A stretch of DNA of 64,000 bases, from the NCBI GenBank assembly GCA_024449915.1, contig JAMZAV010001276.1, positions 310,001 through 374,000 on the forward strand. Reading direction: 5' to 3'. This stretch comes from Sweltsa coloradensis. Lineage: Eukaryota > Arthropoda > Insecta > Plecoptera > Chloroperlidae. How positions within the stretch are numbered: position 1 is the first letter of the stretch; each line of letters starts with the position of its first letter. Positions 9,939 through 20,514 of this stretch are shown here, one piece after another. The notes under the pieces are model-generated. The model made no database searches and had not been told where the DNA came from. It saw only the letters and a program-made list of their open reading frames with translations. Position numbers and translations under genes: made by a program.

Positions 9939-10215
9939 TCAATCAACACTGACTGCCTGACGGGAGTAGTTTACGAACAGATCCACCGCGGAGCTTAGAG
10001 GGTTTGGACGGGGGGAACACTCCTCCAAGGTTGCCACACTTCCCAGAGAGGTTGACGAACTGTAAGAGGAACAATCCGCTTCATAGACACAATGGCAATG
10101 TTGTACCATTATCTGTGGATGTTCTGTGTTATGGAGGCTATATGGAGGGAAATATTTATTTTGTAGCCATAGCCTATAGCCCAAATTAAAAGGGACATTC
10201 TTAGATATTTTAGGA
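9939..10215 (-). other. Near-invariant block with cassette 7, donor lost
   Basis: The minus-strand acceptor CATCCACAG|ATAATGG (exon start 10,112) is kept as in copies B and C. In those copies the block ends at TTGGAG|GTGTGTTCC after 90 nt. Here the same place reads GGAGGAGTGTTCC, so the donor GT is GA and the site is lost. A minus-strand frame of 81 residues crosses the block in A and B without a recognisable domain. Confidence 0.4.
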
Positions 10216-10539
10216 TTAAATTAAATAAAACTAAAATAGCACAAAAATATAATTAGAAAATAACAAAATATAAAGCTTGAAATAAAAAGGAAGGCTATTT
10301 TTTATCTTTAGATATTTAGGTTGAAAAACTAGATTGAAGTTTGGAAATATATTTAGGAAAAATAAGAAATAAATAAGATAAATAAAAAAACAAATAATAA
10401 ATAAATAGTAATAAATAAATAGATAATAATAAATTAAATATTAGTATGAAAATGTATAAAAATTAATTAGGTATATAAAACAATAAAAGGGGCTTGTAAG
10501 TGTTGCCAGTGTTGGCCAAGTGGTGTGAACTAGTTGTGT

Positions 10540-10765
10540 GGTATGGAGTGTCTGACAAGAATCAGTTTGTTCCTCCGGTCCGACAACGATCGTCGTCCTC
10601 CTACCGCAACCTCGAACCACCGTAATCAGCTGCTTTACACGTTCCCGCCATCTTGGGTCCGGGCTGGGTCTTGACGGTATATCGACGAGTGGTTTCCATG
10701 TTGGTACATAAAGCTTGGCGGAAGTCGTGTCTTGATGGAGAATATCTTGGTTTCCAGATGTAAGT
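10540..10765 (-). other. Exon-like cassette type 8, copy A
   Basis: Acceptor CCTTGTTCCAG at 10,766 is followed by ACTTACATCTGGAAACC. The start matches cassette 2b (AGTTTCATCTGGAAACC), so types 8 and 2b are paralogous. The 3' limit is uncertain: GAAC|GTGTAAAG and TTGCG|GTAGGAGG are both candidates. Copies at 22,296 and 29,245 keep the acceptor. A frame with DPRWRERV is long and open in B and C but is shifted in A. Confidence 0.4.
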
Positions 10766-11179
10766 CTGGAACAAGGAATTGAAAACGTTAGAGCTTGTTA
10801 AACATACCTTATTTTCATGGGGCGACATACATTACAGGTTTCGGGAACAAGCTTTTAATTAAATGTATATTTATTGTTCCCTATTTCAAAGTTAATTAAT
10901 ATTCAGGATGGGGGGAACGCTAGTGTAACCGGTTCAATTCAATGTTGCCTAATGACACGTCATGAACAATATTCTACCTGAAGCATTAACACACTTTTAG
11001 TTTTGTTATTCTGTTACGAAAAATATAAAAAAGCATAAGAAATATTTTTTCATTTTCTTCCGACGTTATTTATTTAAATATTAATTGACCACAATTCCCA
11101 GCGGTTGGTTAAAACAACATGGTCCAAATTCTCACTCATCCCACTGATGAGTGTACTAAAGAGGATGTGCCGTACGTAC

Positions 11180-11344
11180 CTCAGCTGAAGCGCGTTCCGC
11201 TGTGAAGAATCTATGGTACACGACGATGTTGTTTGCTGGCGTGACATGTGAGCTCGTGTAGCGGGTTGATGCAAGTGCATGTTGCTCTTAGTTGTCAGTA
11301 GAGCTTCCACTGTCCGAAGTCGATGCTTTGACCAAGACCAAACC
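11180..11344 (-). other. Exon-like cassette type 9 (165 nt), copy A
   Basis: Acceptor CTTTCATCAG is followed by GGTTTGGTC, and donor CTGAG|GTACGTAC ends the block. It is 165 nt, with one base at the start and two at the end outside whole codons, and a fully open frame (VWSWSKHRLRT... to ...NALQLR), so it is a symmetrical phase 2-2 cassette. Copy B has the same length and an open frame with about nine amino-acid changes. This is the best case among the cassettes for translation. Confidence 0.5.
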
Positions 11345-11468
11345 CTGATGAAAGTAACATTATTAGTTCAAAAGCAGGGATAAAGAGGCAATCCTTAAAC
11401 AATGTAATTAATTATCACATCACAAAAAAGACAAGTTAAGTTATTAAATACTACAAATTTTATTTATT

Positions 11469-11700
11469 ATGTATTTATTTATTTAATGTTTATCCTACTC
11501 AGAAACTGTTTTACAAAGGAGGACAACTAAATAAATCTACTTACATAGATGCAAATTCAGCAATGAACTAACAGTTAAGTAAATATTTAAAATACTAATA
11601 TTACAACAACAATGTATTAGGTATTAACACACAATGATTTTGGTAACAAATTAAAAAAGGAGGTTAAATTCAATTAATTAATGAACTATTATAAAAAAAA
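11469..11700 (+). repeat. SINE-R-like repeat copy
   Basis: It has TTTAACGTTTATCCTA, then CTGTTTTACAAAGGAGGACA and CTAAATAAATCTA, and ends near AATTAATTAATGAACTA. The same sequence recurs at 30,920, 41,705 and 43,070. The start TTATTTATTTAA and a following purine-rich GAAAAGAAAAA tract are typical of retroposed repeats. No tRNA head is visible in this copy. Confidence 0.6.
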
Positions 11701-11964
11701 AGGGTGGGGAATCAAAGAAAAGAAAAATGGAAAGAAAAAGGAAAGAAGAAAAGAGAGAAAAAAAAGAAGAAAAAAAAGAATAAAACATAAAAAAGAAGAA
11801 TTACTTTCTTGTGGAGTGTAAAATTGTGTAACATTTAGAAGATATAAAACAATTATTTGAACTGTTGAGATTTAAAACAAAGGATTAAGCATGGAATTAA
11901 AGCAATCCAATCTATCATGTTTTATGGAATGTTTTCAAGTGTTAAATCTTGTGTGTGTACATAC

Positions 11965-12145
11965 CGAACATAGTAGTTACGCTTTGAAACTTGATGACCG
12001 GGAAGCGGCAATCCGGTAATGTTGTAAGCCTGGACCCTCATGACGAGTGTGTGAATCCAGATCTGGTACCACGTCAGAAGATCGTTCAGCTTTTCGGAAG
12101 TTGTGTCGAGTCGGAGAGTACCCGAGTTGGTTTCCAGATGAAACT
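11965..12145 (-). other. Exon-like cassette type 2b, copy A, stop in frame
   Basis: Acceptor TTCTTGTTCCAG|AGTTTC and donor TATGTTCG|GTATGTAC bracket 181 nt. The frame kept open in copy B (184 nt, a 3-nt difference) reads SSGNQLGYSPTRHNFRKAE in both. Here it meets TAA five codons before the donor, where copy B has TTA. Confidence 0.45.
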
Positions 12146-12261
12146 CTGGAACAAGAAATTAAAGATGTTTTAGCTCGTTGAATGGACCCAATCATTACAG
12201 GTGAGAGCAATCGTTTAATTGGTTAAAATTGGGGGAGTACTAAAATTTGAAATTTATTTAA

Positions 12262-12419
12262 CAGTATTGTGCCGAATATAGGCCAAACCAGAATATAAGC
12301 CAATCCCCTAACTTTTCTTGTTAAAATTTTAAAAAACATATGCTTAAGCATAAGCTGGTTAGGGACTTTTGAGACTTAAAATAATGAAAAAATGTAGGTT
12401 TATATTCAGGACAATATGG
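12262..12419. mobile_element. MITE of 158 bp, absent from copy B
   Basis: Ends CAGTATTGTGCCGAATATA and TATATTCAGGACAATATGG are imperfect inverted repeats. In copy B, near 23,938-23,945, the flanks join directly (TTTAAATTAATGTCTATC), giving an empty site. Superfamily not assigned. Confidence 0.55.
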
Positions 12420-13560
12420 TAATGTCTATCTTAAACAGATATTTAACCTGATTTAGTCCTACTCAGCAAGACATCTTAATAAAATAAATTACATGAATGC
12501 ATAATTAGTAATAATTAAATGTACAGAATGTGCAATGTTTGAAATAATATAATATAACAATAACAATTAAGGCCTAGCCCAACAGAAGTAAGAGGTAGTG
12601 AAAAATGGTCATAACAAAATTTGCGATTTTTTAAAATGTCCATTTTATTGCCTAAAATGTAATATTGTCGACAAATTTCATCATCACTTAGAGATGGAAA
12701 AAACACATTTTGAAAACGCGAATTATGAAAAATCTTGCTTACAAAGCGAAATAACGAACAAAATGGTATGAAACTGATCAAAATGCGAATTAACTCGAAA
12801 AATTTAACCTTTTAGTGTGCAAAATGTAAGGGGGGGGGGGGTTGGAGGCGCCTGTCCAGAATTAACGCAAATTTTGGTGGAGGTGCCGGTCCAGACTGAA
12901 CATTATGCATGCGGTAGGCAGTACAGTAAACAGAAGGCAACGCAACAGCCTTCCGTGACGTCACAGGCTTCACGAAAATAGACCATCAAAATAATGGAGC
13001 GTATCATGGACTCCGCGGAAATAGTCCACCAAAATATAGGTGCATACAAATCTTTAATTTTTGTTGGGAATCGATAACTGAGTGGTGGGTAGACTCTAAA
13101 TACAATATTTTTTATTATTTTTTAAATCGATTCTTGGGTCACAATGATCGATTCTAACTTTTTGGAATTGTTGTCATCCCAAACTTAAGGGGCTCCGTTT
13201 TTTTTTTTATTATTATTGTTTGTTTTAATAGTAACATTTTTGTCACTTTTTGTAAAATCGCAAAAAAACGCTTTTTTTAAAACAAAATTTGGGTTTTTAT
13301 AACATCATTTCTCATTAACTCTAGTAATAAGTTAATAACAAAACAATTTTTGAAATATTCAAATGCAAATTCAAATAATACTCCATACTTGTTTTCAACT
13401 GCTATTCGATTTGAAAATCGAACCGTTTGTATTCGAATTTTGGATACGACCCGCCACCTCCACCAAATTGGTTGATTTTACCTTTGGCCGTTGCAATCTA
13501 TTTAACGCCATTAATTAATGTGCGCCCTACAATCAAGTTAATGTGGTTTCGTTAACTTGG
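12420..13560. other. AT-rich spacer, possible old TIR element
   Basis: It holds a poly-G run at 12,830-12,841, a SINE-G tail fragment at about 13,075-13,110 (GTGGGTAGACTCTAAATA) and an inverted pair TTTTGGTGGAGGTG near 12,875 and CACCTCCACCAAATTGG near 13,457. That pair may be the ends of a decayed element of about 600 bp. No gene seen. Confidence 0.35.
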
Positions 13561-13817
13561 TAGGGATGTGCAAACTACAACTCAAATTTTAAAAAAGGTC
13601 GATCCCAAGTTCTAGTGGAAAAAAGCTTCCAGTTCTAAAAAAGTTTTCTTTTACCTCCTGTCTGTTCCTCCTCCTATTACCTTGCGATATCCCTTTAGTT
13701 TGTTTGGTTCAAGTTCGAGTTCGTTTCAGGTTCAGTTTGAAATTTTATAGAAGTTCGATGGGCAACCCTACTGAAAGTTTGGCTCGGAATAAAACAATCT
13801 TGATTTGCACATCTCTA
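13561..13817. mobile_element. hAT-like MITE, TIR TAGGGATGTGCAAA
   Basis: Ends TAGGGATGTGCAAACT and GATTTGCACATCTCTA are inverted repeats with one mismatch. Flanks TAACTTGG and CTTTACGG do not form a clear target duplication. The interior has GTTCGAGTTCG-type repeats. Confidence 0.55.
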
Positions 13818-14340
13818 CTTTACGGTTAAAAAAATATTATTCAACAACACCGAACTAAAAACAAAAAACTACACACTGCAAACAACATTCTATGCAACGG
13901 ATCAAAAATGGCATCAAATATAAAAAAAATAGTGATGTACAAGGATATTTTTATCAATATGGATATCAACGCCATTTTTGTGTTATCAGTACTGTTGCTG
14001 TTTGATAATCTATCAATGCAATTATTTCCCAAAACAATCAATAGTCGATTCAGTCTTCCCTGAGCGATTATCGATTGACTATCAATAATTGAACAGCTCG
14101 CTTATCCGAAATTTTGTAATCACCTCTCGTTCTGCAGAATGTCATAAAATATTGTCATGTATTAGGGTTAGGACCCTATACATGTGTCTACTTGATCGGG
14201 AAGATGTCGCAATCTTTCTTGACGTCATTTACGCCGGATGCTACCCAGGTCAACGGCTGAGTATTGTTCAACTTAGGAAGTTGCCTAGAACCTATCTCAG
14301 CGTTTACTCGGGCTATTTCTCAATAAACACGAGCGTGGAT
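13818..14340. other. No firm feature; palindromic ATCGAT-rich stretch
   Basis: ATCGATTGACTATCAATAATTG-type sequence near 14,070 resembles interiors of the TAGGGATGCAC elements. A plus-strand frame of 88 residues follows at 14,089, without a domain I know and without clear splice signals. Confidence 0.25.
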
Positions 14341-14900
14341 TGTTCCAAGCATTGACCTGCGTCCTGTCGTCGTCAGTTATTTCGTCATGTAATTAAGCGA
14401 TCCGAAGTTGGACTTTGATCGGCAATTAGCTCGTAGACACGGGCCTCTAATGGTCCGGTGGGGGGGGATGCAGCACCAGAGAGAACCTTCGCTGATTGGC
14501 GGAGAGCGAACCACGTGGGTGGGGAGTGCATTATGGAAGGACCGACTGGACAGCGTCACGGAAGACGGTCGGGGAGTCGAACAAGCGCTGTAATTGAAGA
14601 AGGTTGTCCGAATGTGTGCGTGATTAAGAGAGTTGAGCCAGGGCAATAACAGCGGAAGGTTGAGCCAATGTTTACGTGATCAAAGGAGACGTGAGTGAGC
14701 GTGGAACCCACATGGATTTAGCCATCTGAAGAGGCGAAGCAAGAAGACACCAGGAACCGTTCCGGGGACTACGAGGGAACCCTTGAACACTCATCCAGGA
14801 TCCAGGATAGCCCAGCAGTCCACCATTCCACTCAGAGTCCAGGGGAACCTTCCAGTAAGTCACTATGTCACTAAATAATCAGTCAGGCTTGTAATCATGG
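14341..14900 (+). other. GC-richer unassigned block, possible 5' exon
   Basis: This stretch between copies A and B is less AT-rich than its surroundings and has CTGATTGGCGG near 14,491 (an inverted CCAAT box). It also has two good plus-strand donor sites, GAGAC|GTGAGTGAG at 14,691 and CTTCCA|GTAAGTCAC at 14,855. Several overlapping frames are open on both strands, as expected for GC-richer sequence. It could be the start of a plus-strand transcript. I have no homology to support it. Confidence 0.2.
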
Positions 14901-15401
14901 GGATAACTGAACCACGTTCCACCAGGGTCTGATGCAGGGACTTTCACCTAAATAAGACAGAAATAGGTTTGTTTGCTTATCTTAAATACAGATGCTCTCT
15001 TACGTTGAAACCATGGCTTGTCAATGTGTGAACCCCAATCCCAAAACACCCACCTAATACCCATCAAACATCGTTTCCGGTCAATGATTTAGCTAATTAG
15101 GACTCAAGAGTACCCATACGCCCCCACTTAAAACACTCATTTGGTGAACACCACCCTCAGCCAAAGGGCCTAACTAGCTAAGCATGACAATATTCCCAGT
15201 CAAGACATTAATCGCTTTATTCGCAAATCGCCGCTGCAGTGTATGTAGGCAACATGCATAGTGTGGGTCTGTTGCCAAACAGCTCACTCGCCGAACCGAT
15301 CGATCAACCTCGCTTCCTCACAACCGATATTGTAGTAGTAGTTGCTCAAGGTCAACACTAGCTTTAGCATCCATTGATATACACGTCTTACCACTTCTCA
15401 T
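14901..15401. other. No gene; empty target site of element E
   Basis: Near 15,314-15,380 the sequence GCTTCCTCACAA..GATATTGTAGTAGTAGTTGCTC..GGTCAACACTAGC matches the two flanks of element E at 24,003-24,808 with no element between them. It therefore appears to be the paralogous empty site. The rest shows no recognised feature. Confidence 0.45.
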
Positions 15402-15578
15402 TTAAGGCTATTTGACCACATTTTTCTATTTTCCCAAAAATGTTACCAAGTCAAAATACAGTGAATGGCTTTGAAACCTGGCTCTTTTAGAAAATCAAAA
15501 CTATTTTTTTCCAATTTTATTGATCGGGCACACGGCTAATATCGCCACTTCAAAAATTTCAAACTTCAATTCGCCCAA
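15402..15578. mobile_element. Half copy of the 58.6-kb palindrome element
   Basis: TTAAGGCTATTTGACCACATTTTTCTATTTTCC and the following sequence match the left arm at 58,566-58,745, including GGCTTTGAAAC.TGGCT and AATATCGCCAC..CAAAA. The right arm is absent, so this is a solo arm. Confidence 0.6.
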
Positions 15579-15654
15579 GCTTGGGCTTGGGCTTCTAAGA
15601 TGGAAAATGATATTGGGTAGGTTGCTGTTTTAGAAATTTATTTTATTTATTTAT

Positions 15655-15895
15655 TTTTTAAACAAACTATCCGGAACCGGAACCAAAAAAACAGGTACTT
15701 TACTACCCGGAACTGGAACCAAAACCAAAACTGAGAACCGCACATCCCAACTGGAAACTAATGGACTTTAACAGAAGCTAAAAAACCTCTGCCTATAGGG
15801 TAGTGGGAATAAACCCTGGACCTTCTGCATGGGAAGTAGAGTTGCTAACCACAAGACCAACGAACCACTGCAACCACAGACTGACACAGGCCAGA
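15655..15895 (-). repeat. Fragments of hAT-like element and SINE-G
   Basis: 15,655-15,752 carries GGAACCGGAACCAAAA repeats ending in CCGCACATCCCAA, the complement of a TTGGGATGTGCGG-type terminus. 15,795-15,895 holds a minus-strand SINE-G head (complement of TGGTCTTGTGGTTAG at about 15,852). Both are truncated. Confidence 0.45.
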
Positions 15896-16078
15896 GCCAA
15901 GAGCAGGCGGGAGTTTATGAAATACTATTGTATTTCAAAACTTCTACCTAAAGCTGTATTCACACAACTGTGGAAATACGAGAAAAGTGATTCCGTGTAA
16001 AATTGTTACGGGAAGCGGGAAATACAGGAGAGTTGGTAACTCTAGCTGGTTCTCAGGAAAGAAATAGTTCATGCGTAC

Positions 16079-16238
16079 CAACCATAGTGGTTCAGCAAAC
16101 ATCCAAGAAGGTAGCGAAGATTCTCGCGGAGGACGAAGACAATGTCGTTGACACGGGGTCAGCTCTTGGGAGATCGACGTCTTCTGGAGGTGACGGCGGC
16201 AAAGTTGGCTCATCGATGTTTCAATACAAGCACCAAAG
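16079..16238 (-). other. Exon-like cassette type 2a, copy B
   Basis: The acceptor TGTGTTTCAG is followed by CTTTGGTGCT; the donor GGTTG|GTACGCAT ends a 160-nt block. The frame running through it contains PPRESSLPS, related to copy A. It is 26 nt longer than copy A, so the two do not keep the same downstream frame. Confidence 0.4.
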
Positions 16239-16889
16239 CTGAAACACACATTTATTTATCAAAACTTGAATCATTTACTAACATCATCTAATTAATTAGC
16301 GGCAAATTAATTTTGATTTTAAAATTATTGGTTTTTAAATTCTCACAAACAGTAATATGTGTATGATTTTTTCTTCTTTTTTCTTTGTTATCAAATTCTT
16401 TGTATTCTGCAAGTTATTTCACATATATGTACTGTTCTAAAACTTTTCTTACAATTTTATTTTACATGTTATTAAGTTAGTGTTGTTTTAGGGCACTCAA
16501 GAGTAGAGTTTCAGTGCCCATTTGAAACTTGACGAAAGTTGCGATCAATAAATAAAGTTTATCTTTCTCCAAATTATGAAGCATCAATTAAAATTATAAA
16601 TACATCAATTACAACTAGATTTACACATGGGCACTAAAAGAAGTAGAATGAATGTCAATGTACCCATGTAACGAATTAGTATGAAACTGTTTGCGGTAGT
16701 AGATACAGGAACATGCCCACTCTGTAAAGAAGAAAAACGTGAAAAAGAGGAATTATGTGGCAAACTGGCTCCGTAACAAGGCAAAGAATGGCATCAGTTC
16801 TAACTCTGGATGTTTGAAAGAAAAAGAAGAATTATCTAGATGTGCCTACGCACAACATATCCTACAATTGTTAAAAAAAATTTAAATTT

Positions 16890-17312
16890 AAAAAAAAAAT
16901 TGTATTTAGAGTCTACCAACTCAGTTATACTTATATAACTGATTTTCAGTGGGGGACAGTAAATCAAAGCGACCCTGTAGGCCCTGACACAATCGACGAG
17001 TGAGCGATAACCAACCAAAGATCGATAGTTTTAATAGGAAATAATAGCAGTCAGTGGTATGGACAGTGCGAACACCCGCGGATCAACGCCAGAATCATAA
17101 CAAGGCCGATTCAGAACAACTCTGAATTTATTATGTGCTTCGTTGCTGGACGGCTCCAAAGTCACCGTTTACAAACTCCTAAGACAAGAACTGATGGACT
17201 TAAGTCCAAATCAGAAATTAATAAACTTCTGACTTTGGCGGGAATCGAACCCTGGACCTTCTATTCTGCATTGGAAGCAGGTACGCTAACCACAAGACCA
17301 ACGAGCCACACA
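16890..17312 (-). repeat. SINE-G, full-length, minus strand
   Basis: Complementary to the copy at 2,791: tail with ACTCAGTTATACTTATATAACTGATTTTCAGTGGGGGACAG-type sequence at the left and the tRNA-Gly-like head ending at 17,312 (GTGGCTCGTTGGTCTTGTGG on the minus strand). It interrupts copy B relative to copy A. Confidence 0.85.
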
Positions 17313-17340
17313 AAAGTGTGACTAAATCGAATAGGACAAT

Positions 17341-18285
17341 TAGGGATGTGCGGGTAGTGGTTTTTGAACTCGGGTCGGGCTCGGGTCGGGTAATTGAAAG
17401 TACCCTCGGGCTCGGGTAATTGAAGTACCCTCGGGTCGGGCTCGGGTAGTGAATTTTTTTTTATTTGTGAATTCATTTTTTAAAAAAAAATCCTACAAAA
17501 CAGTTTTGCATTGGTTGCAGGTAGCCACTCTGGGCTGTGTTGACACAAAGTACTTCCAAATCGGCGTCTTATGAACTTTTGCTTGAGTAGGCCTAGGCCT
17601 AGTACAGTGAAACCCCGCTATTATCGTTTTCCTGCATCAATCGTTCGTTATTCTCGGAAATAATATCGTAACAATCGTTTTCTAATATTTCCGATACGAA
17701 AACCCCAAGAAAAACCGATGCGATCGCGTATTTTTCTCTTCCGGCCGACGAAATCATGCGTTTGTACCAGCCATGCATCTGACGAAATCGCGCGTTTGCA
17801 CCAGCCTTTCGGTCTGACAACGCTCTGCTGCGCGCAACGATGCGCACTAGATCGGACTTCTAGGCCTGCCGCCTAGGCATTAGACGATGTTTATTAGCGT
17901 TGTTTCTTTTTCACCATTCGCCTACGTACGTAATAGTCAACTTGATTGATGCCGCTATTAGCGTTGAATAACCAGAAGAACGAGTAATAACGGTCAGTAG
18001 GGGCCTAGGGCCTATTACTCCAGCGGGGACAGCGCCGGAAGACGGGAAGAGCCAAGGACACAGCATCATAGCATAGCCGCGCCCACGTCGTAGCGATTGG
18101 TCCGCTCCGACGTCAGCTGTTCGTTTGGCGTGTGAGCGGGAGGTTTAAAAGGAGCAGATTGGCGTGTTTCTTTATTACTTCTACCCGACCCGACTTTTTC
18201 GGGTAGGAATTGACGGCCCGACCCGAGGTCGGGTAATTTTACCTACCCGAAAATTACCCGTTTTTCGGGTACCCGCACATCCCTA
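17341..18285. mobile_element. hAT element, 945 bp, perfect TIR and 8-bp TSD
   Basis: The ends TAGGGATGTGCGGGTA and TACCCGCACATCCCTA are perfect 16-bp inverted repeats. The flanks are both AGGACAAT (17,333-17,340 and 18,286-18,293), a perfect 8-bp target duplication. The interior starts with GGGTCGGGCTCGGGTCGGG repeats and includes a less AT-rich middle (17,600-18,170). An 82-residue minus-strand frame has no transposase motif, so it is non-autonomous. Exact ends and duplication point to a fairly recent insertion into copy B. Confidence 0.85.
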
Positions 18286-18419
18286 AGGACAATACAACTT
18301 GTAACATTAATGTAACAGAAGGTTACTATGGCCGATACTCTTAAGTCATCGATACGTCCCAATGTCGTTTGCAAGTGCCTATAAAACCCGGCTGAGCAAG
18401 AATCAAACAGGTTGCTTAC

Positions 18420-18601
18420 GTGGTTTGTTTTGACAGGAGGCGTCTCGAAGACAGCCACGCAGTGACGTGGGCATCTTCTTCTACACGAAGTGACGTCATA
18501 CGGCTTGTCGGTAGAGGCGATGTCGGCCGGCTCAAGGTCAGCTTGAACAAGGTCACCACGCGATGTCGGTAGAGGCGATGTCGACGACACGGAAACCAAG
18601 T
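18420..18601 (-). other. Exon-like cassette type 3, copy B
   Basis: Acceptor GTGTTTCAG|ACTTGG and donor AACCAC|GTAAGC bracket 182 nt. Two frames are open right across it, one of them reading TWFPCRRHRLYRHRVVT. Because copies A and C have different lengths modulo three, openness here is weak evidence for coding. Confidence 0.45.
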
Positions 18602-18660
18602 CTGAAACACTCGTCACACAGAGCTGTAATCCGACAGTAAAGAACACCTAGTTGTAACGT

Positions 18661-18907
18661 CAGGGTGTCTACTTAGATTATGATTACAAATTCCATGACT
18701 TTACAAAGATTTCCAGAGTGAAACCTGCTTCATCAAGATTTAGATTTAGATTTTGGGCAATATGAAAAATAAGAAAAATGATTTTGCACATGAACGTGAT
18801 GATTTGCAGTGATGACACATTAAAATAAAGCGCCAGAGGCTCGCCCCTGGAACATTTGTATTAGAAAGATTAAATTTAGTGACTTTTAGATAGTTGTAGA
18901 CACCCTG
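18661..18907. mobile_element. MITE CAGGGTGTCTAC, copy B
   Basis: Ends CAGGGTGTCTACTTAG and GTTGTAGACACCCTG, at the same site as in copies A and C. Compared with A it carries an extra GCTCGCCCCTGGAACATTTG-containing stretch, also present in C. Confidence 0.6.
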
Positions 18908-18936
18908 GAAGTATGATCCAGCATGTGAATACGTAC

Positions 18937-18995
18937 CATCGCAAGAGCTACCGTTTGTTCCCAGTCGCTCCGTCTTCTGTACAGCAGCCACTTCA
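18937..18995 (-). other. Exon-like cassette type 4 (59 nt), copy B
   Basis: Acceptor GGTAACTTCAG|TGAAG and donor GCGATG|GTACGTATT. Same 59-nt length as in A and C, with one or two substitutions. Confidence 0.5.
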
Positions 18996-19433
18996 CTGAA
19001 GTTACCAACTACTCAAAGATAAGAACCTGCGGTCAGGTTTTAAATATAAGCCAACATGATCCTGATATCCCGCAAGTGGAAATAGATTTTAAAGAAAACA
19101 GCATTTTACGTAAACAATATTTAATAATTTAAAGTGTTTTTGTGTTGTTGAAATCCAACCAACGGTAAAGTGTTTACGTGTAGAAAAATTATCAAACATG
19201 TGTTAAAGAATAAAAAAATCAACAAAATGTGAATGATATAAACCGAGTGTCCCGAGTTATTTTAGTGGAAGTGCCGTGTGAAAGCTAACGATAAAACCGT
19301 GTTTAATTAAGCAAATCACGTACAATACAATCACAATTAAACCCCATCCACACAAACAAACACAAATTTCAGATACACACAGTACAAGTAGAATGTAAAA
19401 GCATCCACATGATTTAAAGTGCCCAATACCCAC

Positions 19434-19555
19434 CTATGGTATTTGAAGTCTCAAGCTCTCGTCTCTCTTCGAGTCTTGACTAGCAGCTCACGGATCAGCA
19501 GATTCTTCTGTTTTCTTCTCTCTTCTAACACTTGTTTCAAACATCGCAACTAATG
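19434..19555 (-). other. Candidate cassette 4b, copy B
   Basis: Donor CCATAG|GTGGGTATT is intact. The frame LEERRKQKNLLIRELLVKT is open as in copy C but meets TGA seven codons before the donor (GCTTGA where C has GCTCGA). The 5' boundary is uncertain. Confidence 0.3.
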
Positions 19556-20514
19556 CCCTGTCGATTTATTTCTAGCGTTCTGTCTAATAATGGCTAGTTG
19601 TTATTTTACTAGTCGCGTGGACAGCAGAATCTAACTTCAAAGTCAAGTACCCAAGGATCGATCAGTTATGCATACGAAAAGACGCTTTTAAAAAATTAAA
19701 TAGGCGTACGGCAATAGTATTATAAGTTACGCGCTTCTCTTACAACTTGCAAGGTTGAAGACCTACGACAAAGATTGACTCTACTCAAACGCAAAGTTTA
19801 CTCTTATTTAATAGAAAAGTACCCCTACTGCATCGGTCACGACGTTCACAGGCTGCTAAAGAGTGAAGATGTTTGGTGAAATACTCGTAGATGCACATCC
19901 CGAATAAAAATCAATGTACCGACAGAACGTTAATGAATAACAATCAATTTAGTAGCTTAAGAAAATGTTTGATAATTAACGATAAGCTAATCAGTAGCTT
20001 GTAAATATCAAGATAGAAGATCAAGATTGAAGACGATAGAAAACAACTAGCCAAACAATTTAAACACTGAGCTAAACTAGCAAATACAACTTTCTAGCTA
20101 CAGGCAAAATTATGACTGCAGATTTTTAATTAATTTACGCAACAAAGAAAGAAATAGAAAGAGACAATGTAACTCGGTAAGAAGAACTCGGTATCTTACA
20201 GAGTAGAGCTGTCGTTTTGACATTTGTTTAATACTTTAAAAAACGAGTAGTTCGTGTCTCAAATACACGCATGGTCCCGATCTGACATTACATTTCAAAC
20301 AGTACAAGAGGGTAGAACATGTAACTTAGGGGTTTGGTGATTGAAGAAGTAAAGAGGCACATTTGTGTAGACACGAAAGTGCCTCTGCGCTTATGACATG
20401 CGCAAGAGTACAACACAGCAGAACGGCAGCTCTAGAAGGCATAATTAAATGAATGATGATTACCCAGGTACAATGGTGCACCTCTGCAACAATCTGATGT
20501 CCTTGATAGCGGTC

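Larger units (their letters stand above)
6060..12500 (-). repeat. Large duplication, copy A
   Basis: This segment matches copy B (16,060-24,002) and copy C (25,370-29,300) in order and orientation. It carries minus-strand exon-like cassettes 2a, 3, 4, 4b, 7, 8, 9 and 2b from low to high coordinate, plus two long, almost invariant blocks. It lacks the SINE and the two hAT elements that interrupt copy B, but has its own 158-bp MITE at 12,262-12,419. Transcription in the implied direction would enter from copy C and leave through copy A. Confidence 0.85.

Noticed and set aside
12870..13475. Complete TIR transposon
   Set aside because: The inverse pair is short and imperfect and no target duplication is visible; mentioned only within the spacer entry.
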